Below are positions 19,003-28,136 of a DNA stretch of 64,000 bases, one piece after another. Source of the DNA: Albidovulum sp. (GTDB lineage Bacteria; Pseudomonadota; Alphaproteobacteria; Rhodobacterales; Rhodobacteraceae); contig JAPPFL010000041.1 in the NCBI GenBank assembly GCA_028823855.1, positions 1 to 64,000 on the forward strand, given 5' to 3'. The notes beneath the pieces were generated by a model. That model made no database searches. It had not been told where the DNA came from and was given only the letters and a program-made list of their open reading frames with translations. Within the stretch, counting starts at the first letter, position 1; the number at the start of each line of letters is the position of its first letter. Made by a program: the position numbers and the translations under genes.

Positions 19003-19787
19003 CAATTATCGATCTAGGAAAAATCACGCTAAACACTTGCGTCGACGGGACGGAAGGAAATCCTTGGATCGTTCTTTCGAATTCGCTCGGCGCTAACCTT
19101 TCGATGTGGGAACCGCAAATCGCAACCCTGTCGGCAAAATACCGGATCCTGCGATACGATACGCGAGGGCACGGCAAGAGTTCAACTCCGGAGGGTCCGT
19201 ATAGCCTTTCTGATTTGGTCGGCGATGCAATTGCGCTAATGGATCGAATGAAAATTGAGAATGCTTCATGGATGGGGCTTTCCATGGGGGCGATGACGGG
19301 CATGGGATTGGCCCTCGAACACGGCGATCGATTTAAACGGATGGTTCTTGCCGACGCGCGCGCGGATGCCCCCGCTAGCTTCCGGAACATGTGGGACGAG
19401 CGGATCGCGAAGATCGAGAATGGCGGGACCGAAGCTATTGCCGACGGTACGTTGGGCACGTGGCTGACATCCGAATTTCGGAAAGTTAAACCGAAAACAT
19501 CGGAGTGGCTGCGCGCTATGATTGTCGCAACCGACGATCGCGGATACATCGCCTGCGCGAGGGGACTTAAAAACTTGAACTATCTATTTCGGCTTGGCGA
19601 GGTGGCGCTGCCGGTGCTATACGTCGGCGGCTCGGATGATCCCGGCGCACCGCCGACAGTTATGCGCGAGATGGCCGACGCCACTCCAGGAGCTTCCTAC
19701 GTTGAAATTCCGAATGCCGCCCATATCGCAAATGTGAACAAGCCGGATGAGTTCAACCGGGCGATTGCAAGCTTTCTCGGTGTTTGA
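18999..19787 (+). CDS. Alpha/beta hydrolase (PcaD/RutD-like)
   Basis: A 262-residue hydrolase. GTG 18999 overlaps the monooxygenase stop by four bases. The oxyanion region is NSLGANLSMWE, the nucleophile elbow is WMGLSMGAMTG (Ser near residue 93), the acid Asp is in YVGGSDDPGAPP and the catalytic His in NAAHIANVNKPDEF. Relatives include 3-oxoadipate enol-lactonase and the RutD aminoacrylate hydrolase. Coupling to a flavin monooxygenase suggests that it hydrolyses the product of ring oxygenation. Confidence 0.9.
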   Translation: MTIIDLGKITLNTCVDGTEGNPWIVLSNSLGANLSMWEPQIATLSAKYRILRYDTRGHGKSSTPEGPYSLSDLVGDAIALMDRMKIENASWMGLSMGAMTGMGLALEHGDRFKRMVLADARADAPASFRNMWDERIAKIENGGTEAIADGTLGTWLTSEFRKVKPKTSEWLRAMIVATDDRGYIACARGLKNLNYLFRLGEVALPVLYVGGSDDPGAPPTVMREMADATPGASYVEIPNAAHIANVNKPDEFNRAIASFLGV

Positions 19788-19790
19788 GCC

Positions 19791-20672
19791 ATGGCAATAA
19801 CGGATCGGGTGCCCTACCAAGCAATCGTTGACCGGCCGCGACTAAAGCTTCCGGGCGGTAAGCGAATAGCGGTCTGGGTAATTCTCAATGCCGAGGAATG
19901 GAGGATCGAACTTCCTATGCCTAGGACGGTCCTCTCTCCTCCCATGGGGAAGGCTCTGCTTCCCGATGTGCCGAATTGGTCGTGGCACGAGTACGGGTTG
20001 CGGGCCGGTTTCTGGCGGCAGCACGAGGCTTTGGTAGCCCGAGGGATCCCTGCAACGTTTGCCGTTAACGGGAAAGTTTGCACGTCCTACGCCCGAGTTT
20101 CGGAAGCGGCGCTGGATGCCGGGTGGGAATTCATGGGGCACGGTTACCTGCAAGGGCCTATGCACAAGCTTGAGGACCAGCGAGGTGAAATTGCGCAAGC
20201 GGTGGATGCGATCGAGAGATTCTGTGGCAAGCGTCCTCGAAGCTGGGAGAGTCCCGGATTAACCGAAACGGAAGAGACGCTCGATTTGCTTCGCGAAGCT
20301 GGAATCGAATACGTTGCTGATTGGGTGATCGACGATTTGCCTCAGGAGATCGATACGCCGTTCGGTGCCATTACGACGATCCCGTACACTGTCGAACTTA
20401 ATGACATCACGGTGTTCGCGCTGCAGAATCACGAATCGGATGTGTTTCTGACCCGCGGCAAGGAGCAATTCTCGCGTCTCTACAACGAAGCAAGGGACAA
20501 TGCGCGAGTTATGGCGATTTCAATTCATCCCTACATCACCGGAGTTCCGCATCGCATTGGATACCTGGAACGACTTTTCGACCACATTTGCTCGTACGAT
20601 GACGTGGCATGGATGACGGCGAGCGAGATAGGGGACTGGTACTGCGCCGAAATGGCAAGACTGCGAACCTGA
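19791..20672 (+). CDS. NodB-fold polysaccharide deacetylase-like protein (PuuE-like)
   Basis: A 293-residue CE4-superfamily protein without a signal peptide, so cytoplasmic. Recognisable parts are KRIAVWVILNAEEW, SWHEYGLRAGFWRQ, GIPATFAVNGKVC, WEFMGHGY (the metal-His strand), WESPGLTETEETLDLL and ISIHPYITGVPHR near the end. This pattern is shared with cytoplasmic PuuE allantoinase-like amidohydrolases rather than chitin deacetylases. It begins four bases after the hydrolase gene and ends this run of genes. It may open or deacylate a cyclic amide in the same pathway. Confidence 0.85.
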   Translation: MAITDRVPYQAIVDRPRLKLPGGKRIAVWVILNAEEWRIELPMPRTVLSPPMGKALLPDVPNWSWHEYGLRAGFWRQHEALVARGIPATFAVNGKVCTSYARVSEAALDAGWEFMGHGYLQGPMHKLEDQRGEIAQAVDAIERFCGKRPRSWESPGLTETEETLDLLREAGIEYVADWVIDDLPQEIDTPFGAITTIPYTVELNDITVFALQNHESDVFLTRGKEQFSRLYNEARDNARVMAISIHPYITGVPHRIGYLERLFDHICSYDDVAWMTASEIGDWYCAEMARLRT

Positions 20673-21342
20673 CCAAGAAAAGCCGATCATTGCATTGCAG
20701 GTGAATTACGCGTCCAAAGTGACATGCCGTCAGAATTTAACGGAATTTCAACGGATTAAATCGGTCTAGGATTTCTGCAAGCCTTTGACCGCAATTTTTT
20801 TTGGAATTCAAGCGAAGAGTTTTAAAAAATTTCTGTTGCAAGAATCTCGGAAAATTTTTGATGCTATCGATGACATAGGCGTAGAGTCACAATTTGCGCG
20901 ATGCTTATCCTACCGCGTTGACGATGTTCCCGACGGGGAACAGATTCGCGAAAGTCACTTGAAAAACCTTGGCGCGAAAGCGGAAGGCTGAAAGAGAAAA
21001 CCTTCGTGATCCATCCGGACATGCCGGCGAAGACCATCGCCGAAAACTAAGCGGTCGTCCGGCGAATATTTGCGTGCGAAAGCCTCCGGGACGCCTTCGA
21101 CGCCAGGCGTTCGTTGCCCGACTGTCGCGATGCTCGGTACCGTGACGCGCGACGAGCCATCATTGCCGGCAAACCTCGAATTCGAAGCGCCGTGCGCCCA
21201 AAACTGTCGCCGAGAGGAAAGAGCGTTCCGGCCGACGGACATTAATCTTGCGAATTGAGCAACAAGCCGAAGCACGTTCAAATATCGTCCGGCTAGTAGC
21301 CTTGCAAGTAAAATCTCCAGGCCTTTCTCGTGAATGCCCGTT
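20673..21342. other. Gap without a supported gene
   Basis: About 670 bases between converging transcription units. I see only short frames and no strong hairpin with a T run. Confidence 0.5.
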
Positions 21343-22335
21343 TCAAAGGCGAACAGCTTCGCCTGTTTCCGCTGAACGGACGATGGCTTCGAGCACCTCG
21401 ATGTTGTGGACTTTTTCTTCGTCGGAAATCAGGTACGGTTCCTCGCCGCGAATGGCGGCCGCGAAGTTCCGAAGGTTTGCAGTAACCGTATCGTTCCAAT
21501 CGAACGTGCTAGTATCCTGGTCTTCGTTATTGCGATACCTCGTCATGCGCACCTCGCCGCCCGGCGTGTCCGGATGAGTAGCATTGCGAATTTCGATCCA
21601 CTCCCGCGACCCGAAAACATGCGTTCGGAGGAAATGCGGAGTATTCAAGATTGCCTGCATTTGAGCGATCATTCCGGCTTTGAACTGCATTTGAACAGTG
21701 ACGATGTCGCCGGTTTCCCAACCGAGTTCTCGGTCGGCGGCGATGGCGTGGATCGAGGCTACCGGCCCGAAGAACCAAATGAGCAGGTCCGTCAGGTGAA
21801 TGCCCATTTGCGCCATGCCGGCAGCTGGAGCGAATCGCTTGACGGTACGCCAGCTACCGGGGACATGGTGCTTTAGCTTGTCGTGGCTAAAGGCAAGCTC
21901 GGCGTGCATAATCGTGCCTAGTTCATTGGCATCGAGAGCTCTTTTCAGTATCTGAATGGCGGTTTCGAACCGGCGTTCGTGCCCGACGCCGAGAAGCACG
22001 CCCGCATTGTTGCATGCATCAACCGAAGACCTTGCGCCGGCGGCAGTCAATGAAAGCGGCTTTTCGCAGAACACGTTGACGCCGGCGGCGGCGCAGGCGG
22101 CGACTTGGCTGTCATGGAGGTCGTTGGGCGATGCTAGGACCACCGCATCAATAGCAGGCAGCGACAGAATGTCGTCCAGATCGGAAACAGGTGTTGCTCC
22201 AAGTTCGGAAATCCCCTCATGGACAGATTCGTTCTTGTCGGCGATCGCCAGCAACTTAAAACCGCCATGGCGCGACAGGCGCGTCGCGATATGCCGTCCC
22301 CACCAGCCAAAGCCGACAATTCCAATTTTCAGCAT
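21343..22335 (-). CDS. Gfo/Idh/MocA family oxidoreductase
   Basis: A 330-residue NAD(P)-dependent dehydrogenase. The Rossmann start is MLKIGIVGFGWWGRHIATRL, the EKP motif reads VFCEKPLSLT, and the C-terminal sheet domain includes the catalytic-region AGMAQMGIHLTDLLIWFFG (His in the expected H-x-x-D arrangement). I chose ATG 22335 over an upstream in-frame start because GAGGAAAG precedes it. It overlaps the end of the upstream LysR gene by seven bases. Family substrates are sugars, inositols or related polyols; the one here is unknown. Confidence 0.87.
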   Translation of the reverse strand: MLKIGIVGFGWWGRHIATRLSRHGGFKLLAIADKNESVHEGISELGATPVSDLDDILSLPAIDAVVLASPNDLHDSQVAACAAAGVNVFCEKPLSLTAAGARSSVDACNNAGVLLGVGHERRFETAIQILKRALDANELGTIMHAELAFSHDKLKHHVPGSWRTVKRFAPAAGMAQMGIHLTDLLIWFFGPVASIHAIAADRELGWETGDIVTVQMQFKAGMIAQMQAILNTPHFLRTHVFGSREWIEIRNATHPDTPGGEVRMTRYRNNEDQDTSTFDWNDTVTANLRNFAAAIRGEEPYLISDEEKVHNIEVLEAIVRSAETGEAVRL

Positions 22336-23282
22336 GCCTTTCCTCGAAGAGTTGCCGCTTTCCATTCCGCGAGCAATCGGTCTACTTCGTTTCGCAGATG
22401 TTCCAGAAAAATGGCGGACGCTCGCGATAGCGCTTTCTCTGACTTTTGGACGACGATGTAGTCCGTCGCGATGCCCGGCTCGGAAAGCGGGTGAAGTTTG
22501 CGCCTTTCGCCTTGAATGTCATTATGGCAAAGCACTGACGGCAGCACCGCGCACCAATCGGTTCGCGACACGAATTCCAATGTCGCCAGCATCGCATCCA
22601 TCTCCAGAACCTCGCGAATCTTGACATCGTGCGCTTCGAAATAGTTGTCAAGCCAGCGTCGACGAATATTGCGCGGGCTAGGCATAATAAGTTTCAACCC
22701 GTCCAGGTCTTCGGGCCGAACCGGATCCAGGTGCCGTCGGTTCGGCAGAAGGGTCGTCGCGCCGAAAAGCACCTCATGGTCGGTCGCTAAATATTTCGCC
22801 GTTAGGCCGTTTAGTACATCGCCTGCGGGAACGACAGCGCAATCGAGATCGCCTTTTGCTACGCGACGCATGAGCGAGAAGGAATATTCCTCCAATACGG
22901 AAATATCGATCTGGCGGTATTCCTCCCGGAATCGCTGCATTGCGCCTGGAAGCACGGATCGCGTAAGGCTGGGAATTATACCGAACTTGATTTTGCCGGT
23001 TACGGAGCCTTTAACTTCTTCGGTCTTGCGTTCAAGTTCGAATAGCGCGCGAAGTATTCGCCTTCCGTCTTCATAAACAACGCGCCCGACGGGCGTAAGG
23101 TCGGCAGAACCGCGCCGTCTTTCGAGCAAAGGCGCACCCAGGGAAATCTCCAGATTCTTGACTTGGGTCGACATTCCCGACTGCGTCGCGTTTTCGCGCT
23201 CAGCCGCACGGCTAAAGGACTGCTCCTCGTAGACAGCGATTAGCGCCTGCAGGCTGCGGATATTGATTTTGGGCGATGCCAT
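22329..23282 (-). CDS. LysR family transcriptional regulator
   Basis: A 317-residue LTTR. The winged helix-turn-helix occupies residues 5-65 (NIRSLQALIAVYEEQSFSRA ... QSGMSTQVKNLE), followed by a periplasmic-binding-protein-like effector domain. It is transcribed divergently from the flavin reductase gene across a 109-base AT-rich region with a dyad symmetry, the classic LTTR arrangement, so it probably controls that gene, itself and the overlapping Gfo/Idh gene. The effector is likely a pathway intermediate. Confidence 0.92.
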   Translation of the reverse strand: MASPKINIRSLQALIAVYEEQSFSRAAERENATQSGMSTQVKNLEISLGAPLLERRRGSADLTPVGRVVYEDGRRILRALFELERKTEEVKGSVTGKIKFGIIPSLTRSVLPGAMQRFREEYRQIDISVLEEYSFSLMRRVAKGDLDCAVVPAGDVLNGLTAKYLATDHEVLFGATTLLPNRRHLDPVRPEDLDGLKLIMPSPRNIRRRWLDNYFEAHDVKIREVLEMDAMLATLEFVSRTDWCAVLPSVLCHNDIQGERRKLHPLSEPGIATDYIVVQKSEKALSRASAIFLEHLRNEVDRLLAEWKAATLRGKAC

Positions 23283-23291
23283 CGAAATTAT

Positions 23292-23313
23292 ATTTTATTT
23301 TGATGAATAAAAT
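23292..23313. promoter_or_regulatory. Divergent promoter dyad, LysR operator candidate
   Basis: Perfect eight-base arms ATTTTATT and AATAAAAT flank TTGATG, ten bases upstream of the LysR start and about 80 bases upstream of the flavin reductase start. The whole 109-base divergent region is strikingly AT-rich compared with both genes. LTTRs usually bind such dyads between divergent promoters. Confidence 0.5.
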
Positions 23314-23391
23314 AAAAAATATCATTTTCTTAGATAGAATGCATCCCTTATATTGTCGGCAAGATCAGGGATCAAGATAAAGAAAAAATTA

Positions 23392-23910
23392 ATGGAACCA
23401 GGCGCTCTCGATGCGCGGCCGGACTTAACACGTAGCCTGCGCAACGCTTTTGGATGCTTTGCTTCCGGCGTTGCCGTGGTATCAGTCCTCGATCGGTCAG
23501 GATCTCCTACGGGAATCACTGTGAACTCCTTTTCATCGCTTAGCCTTGAACCGGCGCTGCTGCTGTTCTCTATAGGCTGCGAACAAGCCAGCGCACGCTG
23601 GTTCCACTCGCAAGATTCATTCAATGTCAACGTGCTTTGCCGCGAACAGGAGCATCTTGCATGGCAATTCGCCAAGCCGCTGGAGAACAAGTTTGCTCGC
23701 GTCGATTCATGGAGGGCTCGGAACGGCGTCCCGGTCATTGATGGCGCAATGGCATTTTTTGTATGCCGCAAGTACGGTATCGTTGAAGGCGGCGATCACC
23801 AGATCGTAATTGGCGAAATCCTTGATTTCGGAACGCGAGATGCCGAACCACTCGTGTATTTGAAGGGCAGAATGCGCGAAATAGCGGCAGAAAGGAGGCC
23901 TGCCGTATGA
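23392..23910 (+). CDS. Flavin reductase family protein
   Basis: A 172-residue FMN-binding split-barrel reductase. Conserved parts are LRNAFGCFASGVAVVS, GITVNSFSSLSLEPALLLFS (flavin contacts), FNVNVLCREQEHLAWQFA and DHQIVIGEILDFG. It supplies reduced flavin to two-component monooxygenases; the LLM enzyme at 17.9 kb is the nearest candidate partner. ATG 23392 is used, as the upstream in-frame TTG has no ribosome site. Its stop overlaps the next start by four bases. Confidence 0.9.
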   Translation: MEPGALDARPDLTRSLRNAFGCFASGVAVVSVLDRSGSPTGITVNSFSSLSLEPALLLFSIGCEQASARWFHSQDSFNVNVLCREQEHLAWQFAKPLENKFARVDSWRARNGVPVIDGAMAFFVCRKYGIVEGGDHQIVIGEILDFGTRDAEPLVYLKGRMREIAAERRPAV

Positions 23911-24482
23911 ATCGGCATCCCGAAATCACTGAAAGCGACCTTACTCCCGAGCAGCGGAGCGTCTGGGACCGGATCGTTGCGGGGCCGCGCGGAAGCGTCG
24001 AAGGGCCGTTGCGAGTGTGGCTGCAATCGCCTGCGCTCGCCGACAGGGCGCAGGATCTGGGGCAGTTCGCTCGCTACGACAGTAGCCTGCCGCCAAGGCT
24101 TTCGGAACTGGCGATTATAGTTACGGGTCGGATCTGGGGCGCGGAATTCGAATGGAGCCAACACGCTCCTCTGGCCGCCAAGGCCGGGATTCCGCAGGAG
24201 GCGATCAAGTCGATTTCGCTTGGAAAACGCCCGAATTTCACAGATCCCGAAATGGAGGTTGTTTTTGAATTTACGGTCGAACTGCAGCGAGATCGCGCGG
24301 TTTCGGACTCGACCTTCGCCCGCGCCTCTGAAATCCTTGGGATGCGAGGCATGGTCGATCTTGTAGGAATTTGCGGGTACTACGCGCTGATTTCCATGAC
24401 GATAAACGTGTTCGACGTGCCGACGGACAGCGAAATTCGCTTGCCCTATATCGGAATCTCTGCCGCTGACATGTTCGCCTAG
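23907..24482 (+). CDS. Carboxymuconolactone decarboxylase family protein
   Basis: A 191-residue protein with the AhpD/CMD fold: LPPRLSELAIIVTGRIWGAEFEW followed by SQHAPLAAKAGIPQEAI and an IVDLVG-like repeat (MVDLVGICGYYALISMTINVF). The redox-active CxxC of AhpD is absent; EFEWSQH is the pattern of the carboxymuconolactone decarboxylase branch. Co-translation with the flavin reductase (ATGA overlap) and LysR control suggest a step of aromatic ring degradation, though family members have diverse roles. Confidence 0.88.
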   Translation: MNRHPEITESDLTPEQRSVWDRIVAGPRGSVEGPLRVWLQSPALADRAQDLGQFARYDSSLPPRLSELAIIVTGRIWGAEFEWSQHAPLAAKAGIPQEAIKSISLGKRPNFTDPEMEVVFEFTVELQRDRAVSDSTFARASEILGMRGMVDLVGICGYYALISMTINVFDVPTDSEIRLPYIGISAADMFA

Positions 24483-25181
24483 GTCCCGCTTGTGCCGGGT
24501 AGGTCTTCAGCAGAGGCGGGCTGGAATTGAAGATGAGTTGCAGAGACTTGAAACCTCTAGGAATCGATTTAGCCGCCGAGAAGAGAGTGGCGCGCTTGCT
24601 TCGGCGGCCGATTTGCGGGATGCTCGGGCTTCGTTCAAGTCGACGATTGCGATGCGCGGAAGTCTGACATTTGCTATTGCTAGCTCGTCGGCCTTGCGCC
24701 AGGGCCGAGACCGTTCATGAAAGCCTTAGAGGAAGGCAACCCAATTGCAGTCTTGGCGGTCAGTTCGTCTCCGTTGACCGGACTTGAATTTGAGACTCCC
24801 AAGATGGCGCGATGCGGTATGGCCGAGTGATCGCGTTCGGGTCCATGTCGCTGCCATCTGCAATTAAACCTCAATTGCGGCATTTGAGCAAATTCATACG
24901 GCCAAAATTCTATACTAGGCCGGTTCGACCGGCAATTTCAGAATTGACAGTTTCGCGATCTAGGATGGGAGCCGGCGCGGTCCGTTCCACTAACGGCAAA
25001 CTCTAGTTTCCGAGCGAAAATGCTACAACGATACTGCGGCGAATTTGGGTAATGCCCTAGCCAGATGGAGACACCGGATTTCAAATCATTACGAAAACAC
25101 CTCGATTCTCAAAGAATTCGCTATCTCTTACAGCCGGATTGCGCTCAATGCCTGGCTCGCAGTTTTCGAAAACGAAGTAGG
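24483..25181. other. Gap without a supported gene
   Basis: About 700 bases. Short frames only, and no RNA gene recognised. Confidence 0.5.
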
Positions 25182-26072
25182 ATGCCAAGTATGATCGGAC
25201 TAATCGGGCTAGGAAACATGGGTCGCGCGATCGCCGAACGGCTGATTGACGACGGCGCAGAATTAGTTGTTTGGAATCGCAGCCCGGAAAAGATCGTTGA
25301 TCTGGAAGGGGTCCGCGTCGCGAAATCGCCGTCGGAAGTTGCGGTTTCCTCGCGTGTGACCTTGTCGGTTTTGGCCAATGACGCTGCGATTAAGGATGTT
25401 TACTTTGGCGGCGGAGGAATTCTGTCCGAGAATCTCGCAGGTCGAGTCGTCGTGGAGATGTGCACGACCTCACCCGAACGGACGGAAAGCCTTGAAGCCG
25501 AGGTCGAGCGTAGAGGCGGCCAGTTTCTGGAATGTCCTGTCGGCGGAACAATCGGTCCTACGAGGCAAGGCAGGCTGCTTGGCCTGGCGGGCGGCAAGCC
25601 CGCGGCATTTGAAGCGGCGCGCCACGTATTGGAAAAGATAACGCGCAGGCTCGAATATCTTGGGCCGATCGGCAATGGCGCTTCCATGAAATTGGCGATT
25701 AACCTGCCGCTAATGGTATATTGGAGCGCTCTTGGGGAATCTTTCGGCCTAGTGCTTGACCGCGGAATCGAGGTAGGCAAGGCTGCGGATATCCTTGCGG
25801 ACTCCTCCGGTGCGATCGGCGCAGCGAAAAACCGAGTACCGCCTATTCGCGACATGATCGCGAAAGGCGACCCGGGGGATGTCAGCTTATCGCTTCAAAA
25901 TGGACTGAAGGATATGCGACTCATGGAAGAATTAGCGCAGGCGCACGGTCGTAGGCACGAGGTGATCTCGGCGGCTCGAAATCGAGCGGAAGCGGCAGCA
26001 GACTCTGGATTCGCTAACTTGGACACTTCGCTGATCGCCGCATTCGGCCAAAAAGTTGTGCCGTCGGAATAA
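25182..26072 (+). CDS. NAD(P)-dependent dehydrogenase, 3-hydroxyisobutyrate dehydrogenase family
   Basis: A 296-residue beta-hydroxyacid dehydrogenase. The Rossmann motif is GLIGLGNMGRAIAERL, followed by NRSPEKI and the substrate loop ECPVGGTIGPTRQG (DxPVSGG in the family). The catalytic Lys is in NGASMKLAINLPLM, and a helical C-terminal domain follows. ATG 25182 fits the family start; another ATG nine bases later is possible. It reduces semialdehydes or oxidises hydroxy acids. It is one of three family members in this window (others at 40.1 and 44.0 kb), all next to catabolic genes. Confidence 0.9.
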   Translation: MPSMIGLIGLGNMGRAIAERLIDDGAELVVWNRSPEKIVDLEGVRVAKSPSEVAVSSRVTLSVLANDAAIKDVYFGGGGILSENLAGRVVVEMCTTSPERTESLEAEVERRGGQFLECPVGGTIGPTRQGRLLGLAGGKPAAFEAARHVLEKITRRLEYLGPIGNGASMKLAINLPLMVYWSALGESFGLVLDRGIEVGKAADILADSSGAIGAAKNRVPPIRDMIAKGDPGDVSLSLQNGLKDMRLMEELAQAHGRRHEVISAARNRAEAAADSGFANLDTSLIAAFGQKVVPSE

Positions 26073-26284
26073 GTTTTCCGATGCGACACGATGGCCGAAT
26101 ATCGGCAGTCTTCAAAAGTGGCGCAGTTCTAAAAAGATCACGATTCCGGTCGCTTCGGACTAGTATTCCCGATGCGCGGAGGTTTACGCCTATGGATGCC
26201 GCGGGCAATCGCTGTCGACGCAGAATTCAAACGGCCCGCCGCAAGCTTCAATGAAAAAATACCCGACGATTTGGATCGTATCCG

Positions 26285-26701
26285 ATGATTAAGACGAACC
26301 TCATGCCGCTTTCATTCACTGACGTGACAGTCACGATCTATGCCGAAGCGATGCTCGGTGTGTATGAACTGAATCGGATCGATTTGCTTAAGGACGTTTT
26401 CATCTGGGCTTACGAGCGTTCCGCGTCGGTCAGGCAATCGCTTGGCGAGCCGGACCCGTTCCGTATGAAGCATCGCGAAGCCATGCGTGAAATCGTCCAG
26501 ACTATCGCGCTAGAGCAGCTGGACAAAAAAGCAGCCCTCTCCCGCATCGCCGCCGAGGCTGGAATCAACGTCGAAGCCGATGAACGCGACCAATTTAGGG
26601 AAGTGGCTGAAAACGAAATTTAGGGACTCCACGAGGGAAACTTCGCGCGCTACCGGATAAAGCCGTCGCAGTTTTAGGCTTGGCAAGATGCCTGGAACTA
26701 G
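26285..26701 (+). pseudogene. C-terminal relic of a Fic family protein
   Basis: The frame reads LMPLSFTDV, AMLGVYELNRIDLLKDVFIW, AYERSASVRQSLGEPDPFR and FREVAENEI. After an in-frame TAG the same frame continues as GLHEGNFARYRIKPSQF, and after a second TAG as AWQDAW. This order is what I recall from the C-terminus of a group of alphaproteobacterial Fic (AMP-transferase) proteins. The catalytic HPFxxGNGR half upstream is not visible, and the usual extra residues in the AYERS...VRQS segment are deleted. Two nonsense codons and the lost N-terminus make it a dead gene. Confidence 0.6.
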
Positions 26702-26889
26702 CCGGGGAAGGTGCTAGCTGCTGCGATGGATCACTGCCAAAGAATAGTCTGGCCCGCATCGCAATAGCCGATCGAAGTTTCCTCGCGACGCATTTTCCGG
26801 CCAAGTCAGACGAAATGCGGGGGAAGCATGTCGTAGGCCGCCTCGAAGTCCAGCGGTAAAGCATCCATGTTTCGAGTCAAGGATCTCTT
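26702..26889. other. Short gap
   Basis: Nothing recognised between the Fic relic and the TnpB relic. Confidence 0.4.
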
Positions 26890-27815
26890 TGAATAATTTC
26901 AGCGGTTTCCTCACAATTTATGCACGGCTTTCCACGGTTTTCCCCACAGCTGTTCCGTTCCCGTCGATGCAACCGGGGCCGGAATTCGACGAAACCGCCC
27001 GATTCGAAACGGCCGCGGCGGGCCGGGTCGACCTCCGCCATATTGCGCTTGCAGGCGAGCTTCGCCTTCAGGCCATGCCGCCCGGTACGCAGGCTCTCGC
27101 GGTTCAGCCACTCCTTTTGCTTGACGTTTCTTCCCGGATATTCGAGGGTTCCCTTCGCCGAGCGAGTCAAGACCTGTGCGCCGCGCCGGCCTGGTTCGCC
27201 GGTCGGCGGCTCGACCGGCGCTTCCGGTTGCTCCTTCGGTTCGGCCGCTTTAGTTGCGGGCGTTGAAGGCGAAGCCCTGTTCCGGCGCGCCGTTTCGATC
27301 CCTTGCGCCGGCGACCGAGTTTCCTCTGGTTGCGCTTGGTCCCGGCATCGACCTCGCAGCGGACGGCAATGCGCCTCTTTCCCGCCAGCTTCCCGGCCGC
27401 CGCTCCTTTCGGCGTTCCCTCCGGATGAGGGGCGGCAGCAGCGCCGTCAAATGCGAAGCCGCCCGATCCCTGGGATGCCGACCCCGTCTCCGCTTACGCA
27501 GAAGTTGTCGGGGACGGTGAAGGAAGGCGCCGACCCGCGACGGGATTTGAACTTTGGCAGCCCGCCGCCCCTGAAGGCGTCGGTCCGCGCGTCGGTCTGT
27601 CGCTTCGGGTAGTAGCGCGCAATGGCGAAAAAATATTCCGGAAGCCGCGGGACTTCGCGACGCAGTTCGGTGAATTGCTTGCCGAGCGAAAAGGAGGTTG
27701 CCGACGGCGGCTTCGAAAGCCACCTTCCGGCGCGCGAGCAATTCGTTCCAGACGAACCGGCAGGCCCCGGCCTGGCCGGGGATCGCGGCAGCCGCCGGTA
27801 GACGATGTTCCGGCA
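26890..27815 (-). mobile_element. IS200/IS605-type TnpB (RNA-guided nuclease) relic
   Basis: Read in shifting frames on the minus strand, the pieces follow TnpB order. First come AGACRFVWNELLARRK and AFEAAVGNLLFA, then LGKQFTELRREVPRLPEY, FAIARYYPKRQTDA, FRGGGLPKFKSRRG and SFTVPDNF. Near the end MTRSAKGTLEYPGRNVKQKE, WLNRES and AEVDPARRGRFE appear. Several frameshifts separate them. The RuvC-type catalytic residues and the CxxC zinc pairs at the C-terminus cannot be found intact. No TnpA gene or clear ends are seen. Confidence 0.78.
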
Positions 27816-28136
27816 CGCGGCGATTTCGCTCGCGCGGTCGAGCCTTTCGCGAATAGGCGATGTCCGGTAGCTGGAAGCTCGATCCTTCCGCCGCTCGAAC
27901 AATACATGAACACGCCGGCTATGGCAAGGAACTATATCTTGAGGGGATCGAACGAAGCCGAAGCCGTGGTCGCGAAAACAGCTCCGCGAAATGGAAGCAA
28001 AACGAAACCGGGAAATCGACGAAACGGCCGTGCCGGTTGCCGGGAAACTTATGCGTCGGGAGCCCGGGAGAAAAGATGGGTAGTCATGTATCCGATTCCC
28101 CTAATTTACGCCGCGGATAAGATAGGCGCGCTCCGG

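Noticed and set aside
26890-27815. A live TnpB or Cas12-like system.
   Set aside because: Several frameshifts and no intact RuvC or zinc-finger residues; it is a relic.
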